Part shown: one piece after another, positions 19,667 through 28,177 of the stretch
Layout: each line of letters opens with the position of its first letter
Numbering within the stretch: position 1 is the stretch's first letter
Source: Sphingomonas jeddahensis
GTDB lineage: Bacteria > Pseudomonadota > Alphaproteobacteria > Sphingomonadales > Sphingomonadaceae
Assembly (NCBI RefSeq): GCF_001981525.1
Contig: NZ_MPSB01000005.1
Span: forward strand, 1-64,000
Length of the DNA stretch: 64,000 bases
Direction: 5' to 3'
Translations under genes and position numbers: made by a program
Notes under the pieces: generated by a model
The model's input: the letters and a program-made list of their open reading frames with translations, nothing else
The model's database searches: none
Told to the model about the DNA's origin: nothing

Positions 19667-21613
19667 TTACAGGATGAAAGCGCCGGCGTTCAGATAATCG
19701 AGCCCCGTCAAAGTGATGGTGATATCCGCCACGCCATCGCCCGTGACGTCCGCGCTGACGAGCATGCCATCTGCACCATGAATGGCCCGGAGCTCCCCCG
19801 CGTGGCCGGAGAACGCCGCGGTCCCGATGAACCGAAAGGCATCATTACGCGCGGTGTTCGCATCGGCGTCGATCAGCGACAGCCCGATCTTGTCGCGCTC
19901 TGCCATCGAGAAATCGGTGATGACATCGCGGTCGCCGATGCTCTCGCCGCGGAACAGGAACAGGTCGGATCCGTCACCGCCCGCCATGCGATCGTTGCCG
20001 GCACCTCCCTCGATCGTGTCATTGCCAGCGTCGCCCCAGATTTCGTCGCGGCCTGCCGCGCCAATCAGCACGTCCTTGCCGCTACCACCGAACAACAGGT
20101 CGTCGCCCGCGCCTCCGTTCAGATTGTCATTCCCGTCGTCGCCGTACAGCGTGTCGTTACCATCCATTCCCTGGATGGAATCGTCACCGGCGCCGCCGCT
20201 GATCCGATCGCGCCCCGCAGTGCCGACCATCCGGTTGTTGAGCGCGTTGCCCGTTGCGGTGAGGTCGCTGCCGGCAAGACGCAGTGTCTCGACATGGTCG
20301 GGCAGGGTATAGTCGATACTGGCATAGACGATGTCCGTGCCTTGCCCACGCTGTTCGATCACAGTGTCATGCGCCGAATTGACGAAATAGATGTCGTCGC
20401 CGGCGCCGCCCTCCATCCGCGTCTGGCCCTTGCCGCCGGTCAGCTGATCATTGCCGCGGCCGGCCAGCAGGATGCTGTCGCCGATCGCGGCGGCGGTCAG
20501 CCGATCGGCGCCGTCGTGCCCGGTGATCGTCGTCACCGGAACCGGCGGCGGCGCCTGATCGGCAAGTGCGATCAGATCGTTGACCGCATCGGACAATACC
20601 GGTGATTGCTTGGCGAACTTCACCCATTCCGGATTGGCGGCCAGCCAATCTTCGACAAAGGCGCGCCCCTGGTCGTAGATCGCCGGAGTGGTGGCATTGC
20701 CGTTGGGCGCCGCAACGGTCTTGCCGTTGATCATGTAGAGCTGCGCAATGTTGCCCTCGATTTTTCCCGGGGCCGCAATGCGGATCCACGACGGCTGATC
20801 GAGATAGCCGGCCACGGTGTTGTTGGTGACGGACAACCCATGCGCGCGCTCCACATGAATGCCGTTGTACATTCCCCCGACGACCAGATTGTCCGCGATG
20901 GTGACATTCTTGTACGGCAAGCGATCGGTTTCATCGCCCATGAAGATGCCCTGGATCGCTGCGCCTTCGCCGCGATGGATGACATTGCCGGTGACGGTGA
21001 TGTTCTCGGCGCTCCTCGTCTGGTTGCTGGTCCAGAACTGGATGGCGTCGGGATGATCGCCTTTTGCCGGATTGAAGTTGGTGAAATAATTGTCGGCGAT
21101 CAGCACGTCTGACAGCCCGCCGCCATGAAAGCCGTCCGCGCGCATGTCATGGAAGTAATTGCCCTTCACCGTGACGCCGACGCTGTCGAGCATGTTGATG
21201 CCGTAGCGCATGTGCGTGATCTCCGAATTGGTGATCGCCACATCGCGGCTGGAGCGGATCATGAAGCTGTTGGAAGCATAGCCGCCGTCACCATCCTGCC
21301 CGCGGACCGTTATCTGGTCGAAGGTGACGTTTGCAGCATTCTTGACCTCAAAGTCATAAGGCGTGCGGGCGTCCTTGTCGGCGAGAACGACCCCCCGGAA
21401 GGTGATATTCTCAACCGCTATGGCCTTCAATCCGGTGAGTTCCGCCGGGCGACCGGGGTCCGCGGAGGCAATCGTCACCCCGCCTTCGAACGTGATGTCG
21501 CGCAATGTGATCTTGTCGTAGCTGCCCGGGGCGAGCGCGATGGTGTCCCCTGCGCGTGCGCGGAAGGCAGCCGCCATCAGCTCCGCCGCGGTGGACACAT
21601 TGATAATTGCCAT
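19667..21613 (-). CDS. RTX right-handed beta-helix protein, probable exported polysaccharide-modifying enzyme
   Basis: The 648-aa protein (ATG 21613) has no signal peptide. Residues about 1-330 form a right-handed parallel beta-helix, with repeated short strands and the segment GDHPDAIQFWTS. RTX nonapeptides (GGAGDDSIQGMDGNDTLYG and similar) follow, then a C-terminal calcium-binding/secretion module (DVITDFSMAERDKIGLS ... GLDYLNAGAFIL). This is the layout of type I-secreted AlgE-like C5-epimerases and lyases, but its substrate is unknown. It is clearly related to the beta-helix protein at 32123-33262. No type I secretion genes are in the window. Confidence 0.85.
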   Translation of the reverse strand: MAIINVSTAAELMAAAFRARAGDTIALAPGSYDKITLRDITFEGGVTIASADPGRPAELTGLKAIAVENITFRGVVLADKDARTPYDFEVKNAANVTFDQITVRGQDGDGGYASNSFMIRSSRDVAITNSEITHMRYGINMLDSVGVTVKGNYFHDMRADGFHGGGLSDVLIADNYFTNFNPAKGDHPDAIQFWTSNQTRSAENITVTGNVIHRGEGAAIQGIFMGDETDRLPYKNVTIADNLVVGGMYNGIHVERAHGLSVTNNTVAGYLDQPSWIRIAAPGKIEGNIAQLYMINGKTVAAPNGNATTPAIYDQGRAFVEDWLAANPEWVKFAKQSPVLSDAVNDLIALADQAPPPVPVTTITGHDGADRLTAAAIGDSILLAGRGNDQLTGGKGQTRMEGGAGDDIYFVNSAHDTVIEQRGQGTDIVYASIDYTLPDHVETLRLAGSDLTATGNALNNRMVGTAGRDRISGGAGDDSIQGMDGNDTLYGDDGNDNLNGGAGDDLLFGGSGKDVLIGAAGRDEIWGDAGNDTIEGGAGNDRMAGGDGSDLFLFRGESIGDRDVITDFSMAERDKIGLSLIDADANTARNDAFRFIGTAAFSGHAGELRAIHGADGMLVSADVTGDGVADITITLTGLDYLNAGAFIL

Positions 21614-21976
21614 TTTTTTGATGTTCCCGTCTTGAGCGCCCTGGGACTGGTTCTGGTGCTCTTCTGTTCCGGCGCGCTGATGGCTGGCGGAAGTTAAGCA
21701 GGCACTACGCAAACTGGTAAACAAGAACTCGTGGCATGATCTGTGTCAGTATAGCCCTGATTCTGGCAAGAGCATCGGGATGATCGGGGTTAGAAAACAG
21801 TTAGTCCGAAATGGACGAATCTACGGAACGAAGCGGTTGAGGTGTGCACAAGTCAGGTTACGACTGTCCTCGTAACTGAAGCAGGCCATGACCAGGTCGG
21901 GTGAAGCGCGTGTTTGACTCTGCGCTTTGCGAATATGCAGATCCCGGTCGGTCGTGGCGAAGGGGGCAAAGCTGGG
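21614..21976. other. Divergent promoter region of the exopolysaccharide locus
   Basis: A 363-bp gene-free stretch between the RTX beta-helix gene (minus) and the Wza-like gene (plus). It holds the perfect dyad at 21858 and a smaller one, GTCC-N5-GGAC, at 21804-21816. A TTGACT (21914-21919) could be a -35, without a convincing -10. Local composition is more AT-rich than in the flanking genes. Confidence 0.5.
21858..21877 (+). promoter_or_regulatory. Perfect dyad upstream of the wza-like gene
   Basis: GTTACGA (21858-21864) and TCGTAAC (21871-21877) flank a 6-bp spacer, about 100 bp before the chosen start. Flanking TCAG and TGA extend it imperfectly. It is a plausible regulator-binding site; which regulator is unknown. 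Confidence 0.45.
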
Positions 21977-22804
21977 ATGCGCACGCTTGTGAACCCGATG
22001 GCTGCGACGATCGCGGCCTTGATGCTGGTCGGGAGCGGGTCGGTGCTCGCCCAGACCGCGCCGACCCCTGCAATCCCCCAAGACCAGGGGACGCCGGCGG
22101 ATCAGCGCGCAGCTTACGCCCTTGGTAATGGCGATGTTATCGAGACAGCCGTGATCGGGCGGACGGACTTCACCGCCCGAGTGCAGATTCAGGAGGACGG
22201 AACCGTGCAACTGCCGTTTGTCGGCACGGTCCCGGCAGCCGGGCGCACCGTGCTTGATCTGCGCGACGACCTGCGATCCCGCCTGATCCGCGGCGGTTAT
22301 CTCGAAAACCCGGCTGTCAGCGTTGCGGTGGCAAGCTACGCCAGCCGCTATGTCACGGTGCTCGGGCAAGTGAACCAGCCCGGTGTGGTGCCGATTGATC
22401 GCGCTTATCGCCTGTCCGAGATCGTTGCGCGGGCTGGCGGGGCCAGCAACCAGGCGGCGGATTCGATCACCCTGACGCGCCCCGATGGCACGTCGCACGC
22501 CGCATCATTGCGCACCATCGCCACTGCCGGGCCAGCGCAGGATCCGGAGGTCGGATCGGGCGACAAGGTGTTCGTCGCACCAGCAGCGGCCTTTTACATC
22601 TACGGTCAGGTCAACGCGCCCGGCAGCTATCCGATCGGCGGAGAGATGACGGTGCGCATGGCGCTGGCGCGGGGCGGCGGGTTGACCGCACTGGGCTCTG
22701 CCAAAAGGGTGAAGCTGGTGCGGGGGGGGACGGAGGCCAAGGCCAGTCTCGACGATGTGATTCGGCCCGATGACGTGCTTGTCATCGGCGAACGCTTCTT
22801 CTGA
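21977..22804 (+). CDS. Wza-like polysaccharide export outer-membrane protein
   Basis: Forms the outer-membrane channel for exopolysaccharide. After a signal peptide (MRTLVNPMAATIAALMLVGSGSVLAQ) comes the Poly_export domain (ALGNGDVIETAVIGRTDFTARVQIQEDGTVQLPFVGTV) and then SLBB repeats (VTVLGQVNQPGVVPID; IYGQVNAPGSYPIGGEMTV). There is no clear lipobox. The frame opens at 21914; ATG 21977 puts the start directly at the signal peptide, with GGGGG a little upstream. It leads a plus-strand operon with the Wzz-like and kinase-like genes. Confidence 0.9.
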   Translation: MRTLVNPMAATIAALMLVGSGSVLAQTAPTPAIPQDQGTPADQRAAYALGNGDVIETAVIGRTDFTARVQIQEDGTVQLPFVGTVPAAGRTVLDLRDDLRSRLIRGGYLENPAVSVAVASYASRYVTVLGQVNQPGVVPIDRAYRLSEIVARAGGASNQAADSITLTRPDGTSHAASLRTIATAGPAQDPEVGSGDKVFVAPAAAFYIYGQVNAPGSYPIGGEMTVRMALARGGGLTALGSAKRVKLVRGGTEAKASLDDVIRPDDVLVIGERFF

Positions 22805-22817
22805 GCTGGAGGGTCGG

Positions 22818-24149
22818 GTGGGTCCGAAGCAGATTTACCGCATGCTCAAGGTACGCGCCTGGTTGATTGCGCTGCTGGCGCTGATCGGTGCGATCGCCGG
22901 TGCGATTGCCTCCAAGCAGATCCCGAAGCGTTACGAGGCGCGTTCGCGCGTGGTGGTCGATCTGCTCAAGGCTGACCCCGTCACGGGGCAGGCGCTGCCC
23001 GCGCGCACACTGGAAACCTTTCTGGCCGCCCAGGTGGAGCTGATCCGCGATCCGCGGGTCACGCGCCGCGTGGCGGATCAGTTCGGCTGGGCGCAATCAC
23101 CGGCCCTGCGCGCCAAATACGAAGCAGCGCGAGGCGCCGGCAGCCGCCTCGGCTTTCGCGAATGGCTGGCGGCGGACGTCTCCCGCAACACGCATGCCAC
23201 GCTGATCCGCAACAGCCCGATCCTTGAGATCGTGTATGGCGCCACCGTACCGGAAACCGCTCGCCGCGGCGCGGACGCCGTGCGCGAGGCTTTTCTCGCC
23301 GAAGCGCTCGATAGCAAGCGGCGCGACGCCGCGCGGAATGCCGAATGGTTCGGCCGCCAGGCCGCGGTGCTGAAGACGCGCCTGATCGAGGCCGAACAGC
23401 GCAAGGCGGCCTTTGAGCGCGCCAACAATATCGTCCTTCAGGACGACAACATGGATGCTGAGTCGTCCAAGCTGCAAGCGCTGGCGAGCAGCGCGGCCGC
23501 TCCCGCCGCGGTGACGGCCGCGCCCGTTTCCGCGCCCTCGGCGGGACAGCTGGCGCAGGTCGATGCCCAGCTTGCCGCCGCTCGCCAGACGATGGGGGTG
23601 AACCACCCGGAGATCATCGCGCTGCAACGGCAACGCGCCGCGCTGGCCGCCGCGGTGGGGCGCGAACTGACGAGCGCGCGCGCCGCCGCCCGCGCGTCGG
23701 CGCCGGCCGGAGGGCAGGCCGCGGAGTTCAGCGTGCAGACCCGCAAGGTGCTGGCACAGCGCGGCTTGGTGGACGAGGCCCGGCGATTGGCGGGCGACAT
23801 CACCGTGCTGCGCGAGCAGGTCGCGAAAACCATGCAGCGTGCGGCCGAGTTCGAACTGCAGGCGCAATCGACCGACGCTGGCTTCGGCAAGCTGGGCGCC
23901 GCTGCCACGCCGCTCGATCCGGTTACGCCATCACGCTGGCTGCTGATGCTCGGCGGGCTGATCGGCGGCGCGGTGGTTGGCGCGATCGCCGCTGTCCTGG
24001 TGGAGATCCTCGCACGCCGGGTGCGTGGCGCCGAGGATTTGCAGATCGAGGGCTTGCCGCTGATCGGCATGCTCGAACCGGTTGCGGGTACGCGGCGAGC
24101 GGCGCGCAGCTGGCTTCCCTTTCTCCCCGCGCGAGGTGCGACACTATGA
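22818..24149 (+). CDS. Wzz/GumC-like polysaccharide co-polymerase
   Basis: Controls chain length and links polymerisation to export. The N-terminal membrane segment (AWLIALLALIGAIAGAIA) and the C-terminal one (WLLMLGGLIGGAVVGAIAAVLVEIL), preceded by Pro-rich PLDPVTPSR, enclose a long periplasmic coiled-coil region. GTG 22818, with GGAGGG 5 bases upstream, is a better start than the in-frame ATG at 22770 inside the wza-like gene, and gives 443 aa. The last four bases overlap the next gene (ATGA). Confidence 0.88.
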   Translation: MGPKQIYRMLKVRAWLIALLALIGAIAGAIASKQIPKRYEARSRVVVDLLKADPVTGQALPARTLETFLAAQVELIRDPRVTRRVADQFGWAQSPALRAKYEAARGAGSRLGFREWLAADVSRNTHATLIRNSPILEIVYGATVPETARRGADAVREAFLAEALDSKRRDAARNAEWFGRQAAVLKTRLIEAEQRKAAFERANNIVLQDDNMDAESSKLQALASSAAAPAAVTAAPVSAPSAGQLAQVDAQLAAARQTMGVNHPEIIALQRQRAALAAAVGRELTSARAAARASAPAGGQAAEFSVQTRKVLAQRGLVDEARRLAGDITVLREQVAKTMQRAAEFELQAQSTDAGFGKLGAAATPLDPVTPSRWLLMLGGLIGGAVVGAIAAVLVEILARRVRGAEDLQIEGLPLIGMLEPVAGTRRAARSWLPFLPARGATL

Positions 24150-25066
24150 GTGGAACGGTGGAGAAAGAGCGTCTCCCCGCGGCCGCCGTGGAGGCTTCGG
24201 ATGCCCGGACAGCCGGAGCTAACATCGCGAGCGTCCCCGAGCAGGAGAACATGCCGGGGCACGCGAGGCCACAAGCGGACTTGGCGATCGTGGAGGAAGC
24301 GTCGGCGACCCTCAATCCACCGGATGAAACGAGCCGGCTCGTAAGCTCCACGCCTGCTTGTGGAGCTGCCCTCCCCGGCGCGGCAGTAGCGACCAGGGCT
24401 GAAACAGACAGCCGCGGCGATGCGTTCGACTATGTCTATTCGCGCCGGATCGCTTGCCTGTCGGACCCGGCGGACGCCGCCGCGGCAAGCTACCGTTCGC
24501 TCCAGACGCACTTGATGGCCGGCCATGTGCGAGACGGGCGCCGCGGACTCGCCTTGTGCGCCCCGCATCGCGAGACGGGATGCACTACCGTTGCCGTCAA
24601 CCTAGCGGTGGCGTTTGCGCAGGCCGGCATCAACACCTTGTTGGTCGATGCCAATTTGCACCGCCCGGCCGTGCTTGATTTCATCCGACCTTCATCGCCG
24701 GCCGGCGGGCTCGCCCAGATGCTCGCCGCCGGCCCCGATCGCCGAATCGACGAGGTTCGGCGTCAGGTGCGCCCCAATCTGTCGATCCTTTATGCCGGCG
24801 GCGCGCCCGCCAAGGCGCATGATCTGATCGCCAATCGATGGTTCAAGCAGATCATCGACGATTGCATGCGATCCTATGAGTTCACGATCGTCGATACGCC
24901 GGCGCTGTGCGACGGCACCGATGCGCGCCATATTGCGATGAGCGTGCGCTACGGCCTCGTCATCGCGCGCCGTGACGTGACGCTGCTGTCAGGTGTGCGC
25001 ACTGCAATCGACGAACTGTCGAGCGATCGCGTACGCCTGATTGGCAGCTTCCTTGCGGATTTCTGA
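24146..25066 (+). CDS. BY-kinase/CpsD-like protein with degenerate P-loop
   Basis: The 306-aa protein aligns with the cytoplasmic ATPase domain of bacterial tyrosine kinases paired with Wzz-type proteins. After a long unstructured N-terminus (1-95) come a helix (ASYRSLQTHLM), the P-loop region CAPHRETGCTT, the Walker A-prime LLVDANLHRP (165-174) and the Walker B FTIVDTPAL. Position 146, where the P-loop lysine should be, is Cys, and Asp of the A-prime DAD is Asn. The C-terminus ends GSFLADF without a tyrosine cluster. So it is probably not an active kinase; a structural role with the co-polymerase is inferred. It is coupled by ATGA overlap to the Wzz-like gene. Confidence 0.8.
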   Translation: MSGTVEKERLPAAAVEASDARTAGANIASVPEQENMPGHARPQADLAIVEEASATLNPPDETSRLVSSTPACGAALPGAAVATRAETDSRGDAFDYVYSRRIACLSDPADAAAASYRSLQTHLMAGHVRDGRRGLALCAPHRETGCTTVAVNLAVAFAQAGINTLLVDANLHRPAVLDFIRPSSPAGGLAQMLAAGPDRRIDEVRRQVRPNLSILYAGGAPAKAHDLIANRWFKQIIDDCMRSYEFTIVDTPALCDGTDARHIAMSVRYGLVIARRDVTLLSGVRTAIDELSSDRVRLIGSFLADF

Positions 25067-25234
25067 CCAGTCAAAGGATCGCCTGTGCGAAGGTCGGGCT
25101 GCCAGTCACCCGATCGAGTGCGCGGGTGGCTAAGCCCCTGTTCGCTGTCGTGATGAAATTCTGACACCATTCTTTCTTCAAAGCTTCGCCAAACTGTCAT
25201 ACTCGCGCAGCCCAGCAAGGCTAGGGGATCGGCT

Positions 25235-26683
25235 ATGACGGCGAAGCGCCTGAATGTGATGGTGGCTGCGATGTTCGGATCGCTTGCCATGCCTGCCCAG
25301 GCGCAGAGCGTGGTCGAGCTCCAGCGCCAGATTGACGAGCTGAAGGCGCAGGTGAAGGCCTTGATGCAGGAACGACAGCTTGCCGCGCAACCCGCTTCAG
25401 AGACGGCCGGCACGGCATCAACGGCTCCCGCACCGCCGGAGACATCAGTGGCTCAAACCACCGCCGCGCCCGCGGACCAGCCCACCCCTACTGCCACGCT
25501 CGCGTCCGCCGATGTCGAATCACCGGCGCCTAAGCCCTGGTTCGAACGGCTCAAGCTCCGCGGCTACACGCAGCTACGCTACAATGCCTTGGTGGACGGC
25601 GATGCGACCGCCGGGGCCGGCATCTCCCGCCTGCGATCGGTTCATGATTCATCCGTCAACGACAATGGGGGATTTTCGCTGCGCCGCGTTCGCCTCGTGC
25701 TCGAGGGCGCTGTCACCGACAATATCGAGCTTTATCTTCAGCACGACTTCGCCAGCGCCGTAAACAATCAGTCAAGCGGCGAGCCGCGTCAGGGCTTCGG
25801 CCAGCTTCGCGACGCTTATGTCGATCTGTTCCTCGACAAGGAGCGGAGCTTCCGGCTCCGGTTCGGCCAGTCCAAGGTGCCGCTCGGTTGGGAGAACCTG
25901 CAATCCTCGTCGAACCGGATCCCGCTCGACCGGTCCGATGCGATTAACAGCGCCGTGCCGGGCGAGCGCGACCTTGGCCTGGTCGCTTATTATACGCCGC
26001 CGGAGGTTCAGCGCGTCTGGGATCGGCTTGCCGACAGTGGTCAGAAGCTGTTTGGCAATTACGGCGCGTTCGGCCTGGCGCTTTATAACGGCCAAGGGAT
26101 CAACCGGGTCGAACGCAACAGCGGCCTGATGAAGGTGGCGATGGCCACCTGGCCATTCGAGCTCGATGGCCTGGGCAGCGCGTTTCGCGGCCAGGTGCTG
26201 GAGCTCGGCGGATCGGCGATGCTCAATCGGTTCCGGCCCGAGCTACGCAGCGGCGGCGTGAGCGGGACCGGTTATCGTGAGGAGCGGTTCGGCATGCATG
26301 CCATCCTTTATCCGCAGCCGTTCGGCATTCAGGCCGAATGGGTCTGGGGGCAGGGGCCTCAGTTCGACCCCGTGGCCCAGCGTATCGCGCAGGCACCGCT
26401 GAGCGGTGGGTATGTGCAGCTGACCTATGATCCCGGCGAGACCCCGCTTGGGCGGCTGCGGCCCTATGGTCGCTGGCAACGATATCGCGGCGGGTGGAAG
26501 GGAGCGGTCAACGCTCCCCGACTGGAAACCGACGAACTGGAGCTTGGTGTGGAATGGCCGTTCATGGACGCGCTGGAACTCACGCTCGCTTATGCTCGGA
26601 TGGAGCGCCGCGAAGCTGATGAGCGCCGGCTTGGCCGCGCCGAGGGCGACCTGATCCGAACGCAATTGCAATGGAGCTATTGA
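25235..26683 (+). CDS. OprO/OprP-family porin
   Basis: Outer-membrane beta-barrel protein of the phosphate-selective porin O/P family. The 482-aa protein has a signal peptide (MTAKRLNVMVAAMFGSLAMPAQA), a short coiled coil (VVELQRQIDELKAQVKALMQE), an Ala/Pro/Thr linker and the barrel from about residue 105 (FERLKLRGYTQLRYN). It ends EGDLIRTQLQWSY with the aromatic terminal residue of barrel proteins. The upstream region has CTGTCAT (25194-25200), half of a Pho-box, but no good second half. Substrate (phosphate or other anion) is uncertain. Confidence 0.85.
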   Translation: MTAKRLNVMVAAMFGSLAMPAQAQSVVELQRQIDELKAQVKALMQERQLAAQPASETAGTASTAPAPPETSVAQTTAAPADQPTPTATLASADVESPAPKPWFERLKLRGYTQLRYNALVDGDATAGAGISRLRSVHDSSVNDNGGFSLRRVRLVLEGAVTDNIELYLQHDFASAVNNQSSGEPRQGFGQLRDAYVDLFLDKERSFRLRFGQSKVPLGWENLQSSSNRIPLDRSDAINSAVPGERDLGLVAYYTPPEVQRVWDRLADSGQKLFGNYGAFGLALYNGQGINRVERNSGLMKVAMATWPFELDGLGSAFRGQVLELGGSAMLNRFRPELRSGGVSGTGYREERFGMHAILYPQPFGIQAEWVWGQGPQFDPVAQRIAQAPLSGGYVQLTYDPGETPLGRLRPYGRWQRYRGGWKGAVNAPRLETDELELGVEWPFMDALELTLAYARMERREADERRLGRAEGDLIRTQLQWSY

Positions 26684-26747
26684 AGCTCTGGCTGGCTGGA
26701 GCCTCCGAGGTCGAGCGCTAGGCCACGAGGCTCAACGGTCGGGGCGT

Positions 26748-28082
26748 TCAGGCTGCGCCTACATCATCCCGAACATGTCCGTGCATCAGCCGAACCCAAA
26801 GGAACAGCGGCACGCCATCGTCCATAAATCCATAAGCGCCCGCTGCGTCTGCCGGTAGCGGGGCGACCAGACGATAGCGCACTTCAAGTTCCCGCAGTAC
26901 GCTGGAACTGCCCGGCGCATCGTCCAACTCTCGCGCGATCTCCGTCAGGGGAAGCCGGAAGCTGTTGGCCAGCGCCACTTGTGCGAGCTGGCCGAGAACG
27001 CGCTCATGCCCCCCGGCGATAGCGCTTTCCATGCGGTATCGCATGTCGGGCGGAATGCGCAGATTGAGGTGATCGAGCACCTGGCCCATTCCGCGCTCGA
27101 CATCCGAATGATCGATGGTGGTGGAGCCCCGGTCCAGCGCCGCCAATCCCGCATGCTGCGCCACCAGGCTGGCGAGATAAGGCAGGCCAAGCGCAGCCAG
27201 GCTGACCAACCGTAGCGCCTTCGGGGTAAAGGTCATCCCGCTTGCCTGCTGGCCGTTGCCGATCAGCTCCGCAATCTCATCCTGCCTCATGTTGGGCAGC
27301 AGCAGGCCGAGGATGTTGCGCCGGATAGAGGGCACGTGCTCGATCAGCTCGGTTAGATTCTGCGCCACCCCGGCGATCACCAATTGCACCGGGCTGCCGC
27401 GATCGGACAGGTTCTTGATCAGCTCGGCCACCGATCGGCGAAAGTCCGCGTCGCTTGCGCGGTCGAACTCATCGAGCACGATCAGCAGCCGCGTGCCAGC
27501 CACCTTGCCGAGAATGTCGCTCGCCCGATCGACGCTCAGCGGCTGATCGTCGAGCAGGTCGGCGAATGACAGGCCTTCCTCGATCTCGGTCGCGGTTGGA
27601 TCATACTTTTGATGGAACAGCAGCGGGATGTCGGCCAGCACGGCGCGGAACAAGGTGTCGAACCGGGTCCGCTCCCCGCAGGAAACATAGCGGACGATAT
27701 AGCGCGATTCCCGCGCGATCCCGCACAGCACGTGGAGCGTCGACGTCTTGCCGATGCCGCGTGGGCCGAACAGCACGACATGGAGATATTGATCCTCGAT
27801 CGCGCGGATTATGGTTTGCAACAGGTCGGCGCGGCCGGCGAACATCGCCGGATCCATCACCGGGCGGGCAGGAGTGAACGCCTTGCGCAATTGCAGCCGC
27901 TCGCGATCGTGAAGCCGGCTATGAGCGCTCAACTGATCGGCGGCAGTGCCGCGGAAGCGCGGCAGTGGGTTACCGCGGCGGGTCGGCTCTTGCCACTCAC
28001 CGATGCCCGACGGCTCGGCATTTAGGTCGGGTTGCTCAACCCCCTCCTCCGCCCGAGCGAACAAGGAAGATATCCAACGCAT
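26748..28082 (-). CDS. AAA ATPase of ORC/Cdc6-like type, role unknown
   Basis: The 444-aa protein has an unstructured N-terminal 70 residues and then a P-loop ATPase with FAGRADLLQTII, Walker A GPRGIGKTST, and Walker B LLIVLDEFDR. Sensor-like regions and a helical C-terminal part with winged-helix character follow (the HERVLGQLAQVALANSFRLPLTEIARELDD region). This resembles AAA_16/ORC1-type ATPases such as those in ExeA/MshM-like proteins. Its place inside an exopolysaccharide locus suggests a role there, but nothing in the sequence shows it. It converges with the porin gene. Confidence 0.75.
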   Translation of the reverse strand: MRWISSLFARAEEGVEQPDLNAEPSGIGEWQEPTRRGNPLPRFRGTAADQLSAHSRLHDRERLQLRKAFTPARPVMDPAMFAGRADLLQTIIRAIEDQYLHVVLFGPRGIGKTSTLHVLCGIARESRYIVRYVSCGERTRFDTLFRAVLADIPLLFHQKYDPTATEIEEGLSFADLLDDQPLSVDRASDILGKVAGTRLLIVLDEFDRASDADFRRSVAELIKNLSDRGSPVQLVIAGVAQNLTELIEHVPSIRRNILGLLLPNMRQDEIAELIGNGQQASGMTFTPKALRLVSLAALGLPYLASLVAQHAGLAALDRGSTTIDHSDVERGMGQVLDHLNLRIPPDMRYRMESAIAGGHERVLGQLAQVALANSFRLPLTEIARELDDAPGSSSVLRELEVRYRLVAPLPADAAGAYGFMDDGVPLFLWVRLMHGHVRDDVGAA

Positions 28083-28177
28083 AATCCGGCCTTTCCGATC
28101 GTCGTGGAGGGGTGATGGGTCGCAGTCGCGCGCACCGGCAAGTGGACTGGTCCGACGTGGTTATATCTGTGGGCCGA

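Noticed and set aside
19667..21613. Haemolysin/toxin call for the RTX protein
   Set aside because: RTX repeats only indicate calcium binding and type I secretion. The N-terminal part is a beta-helix, not a pore-forming domain.
21825..21829. GGAAC in the polysaccharide control region as an EcfG promoter
   Set aside because: No CGTT at the right distance.
25194..25234. Pho-box before the porin
   Set aside because: Only one good half-site (CTGTCAT); the partner at 11 bp is poor.
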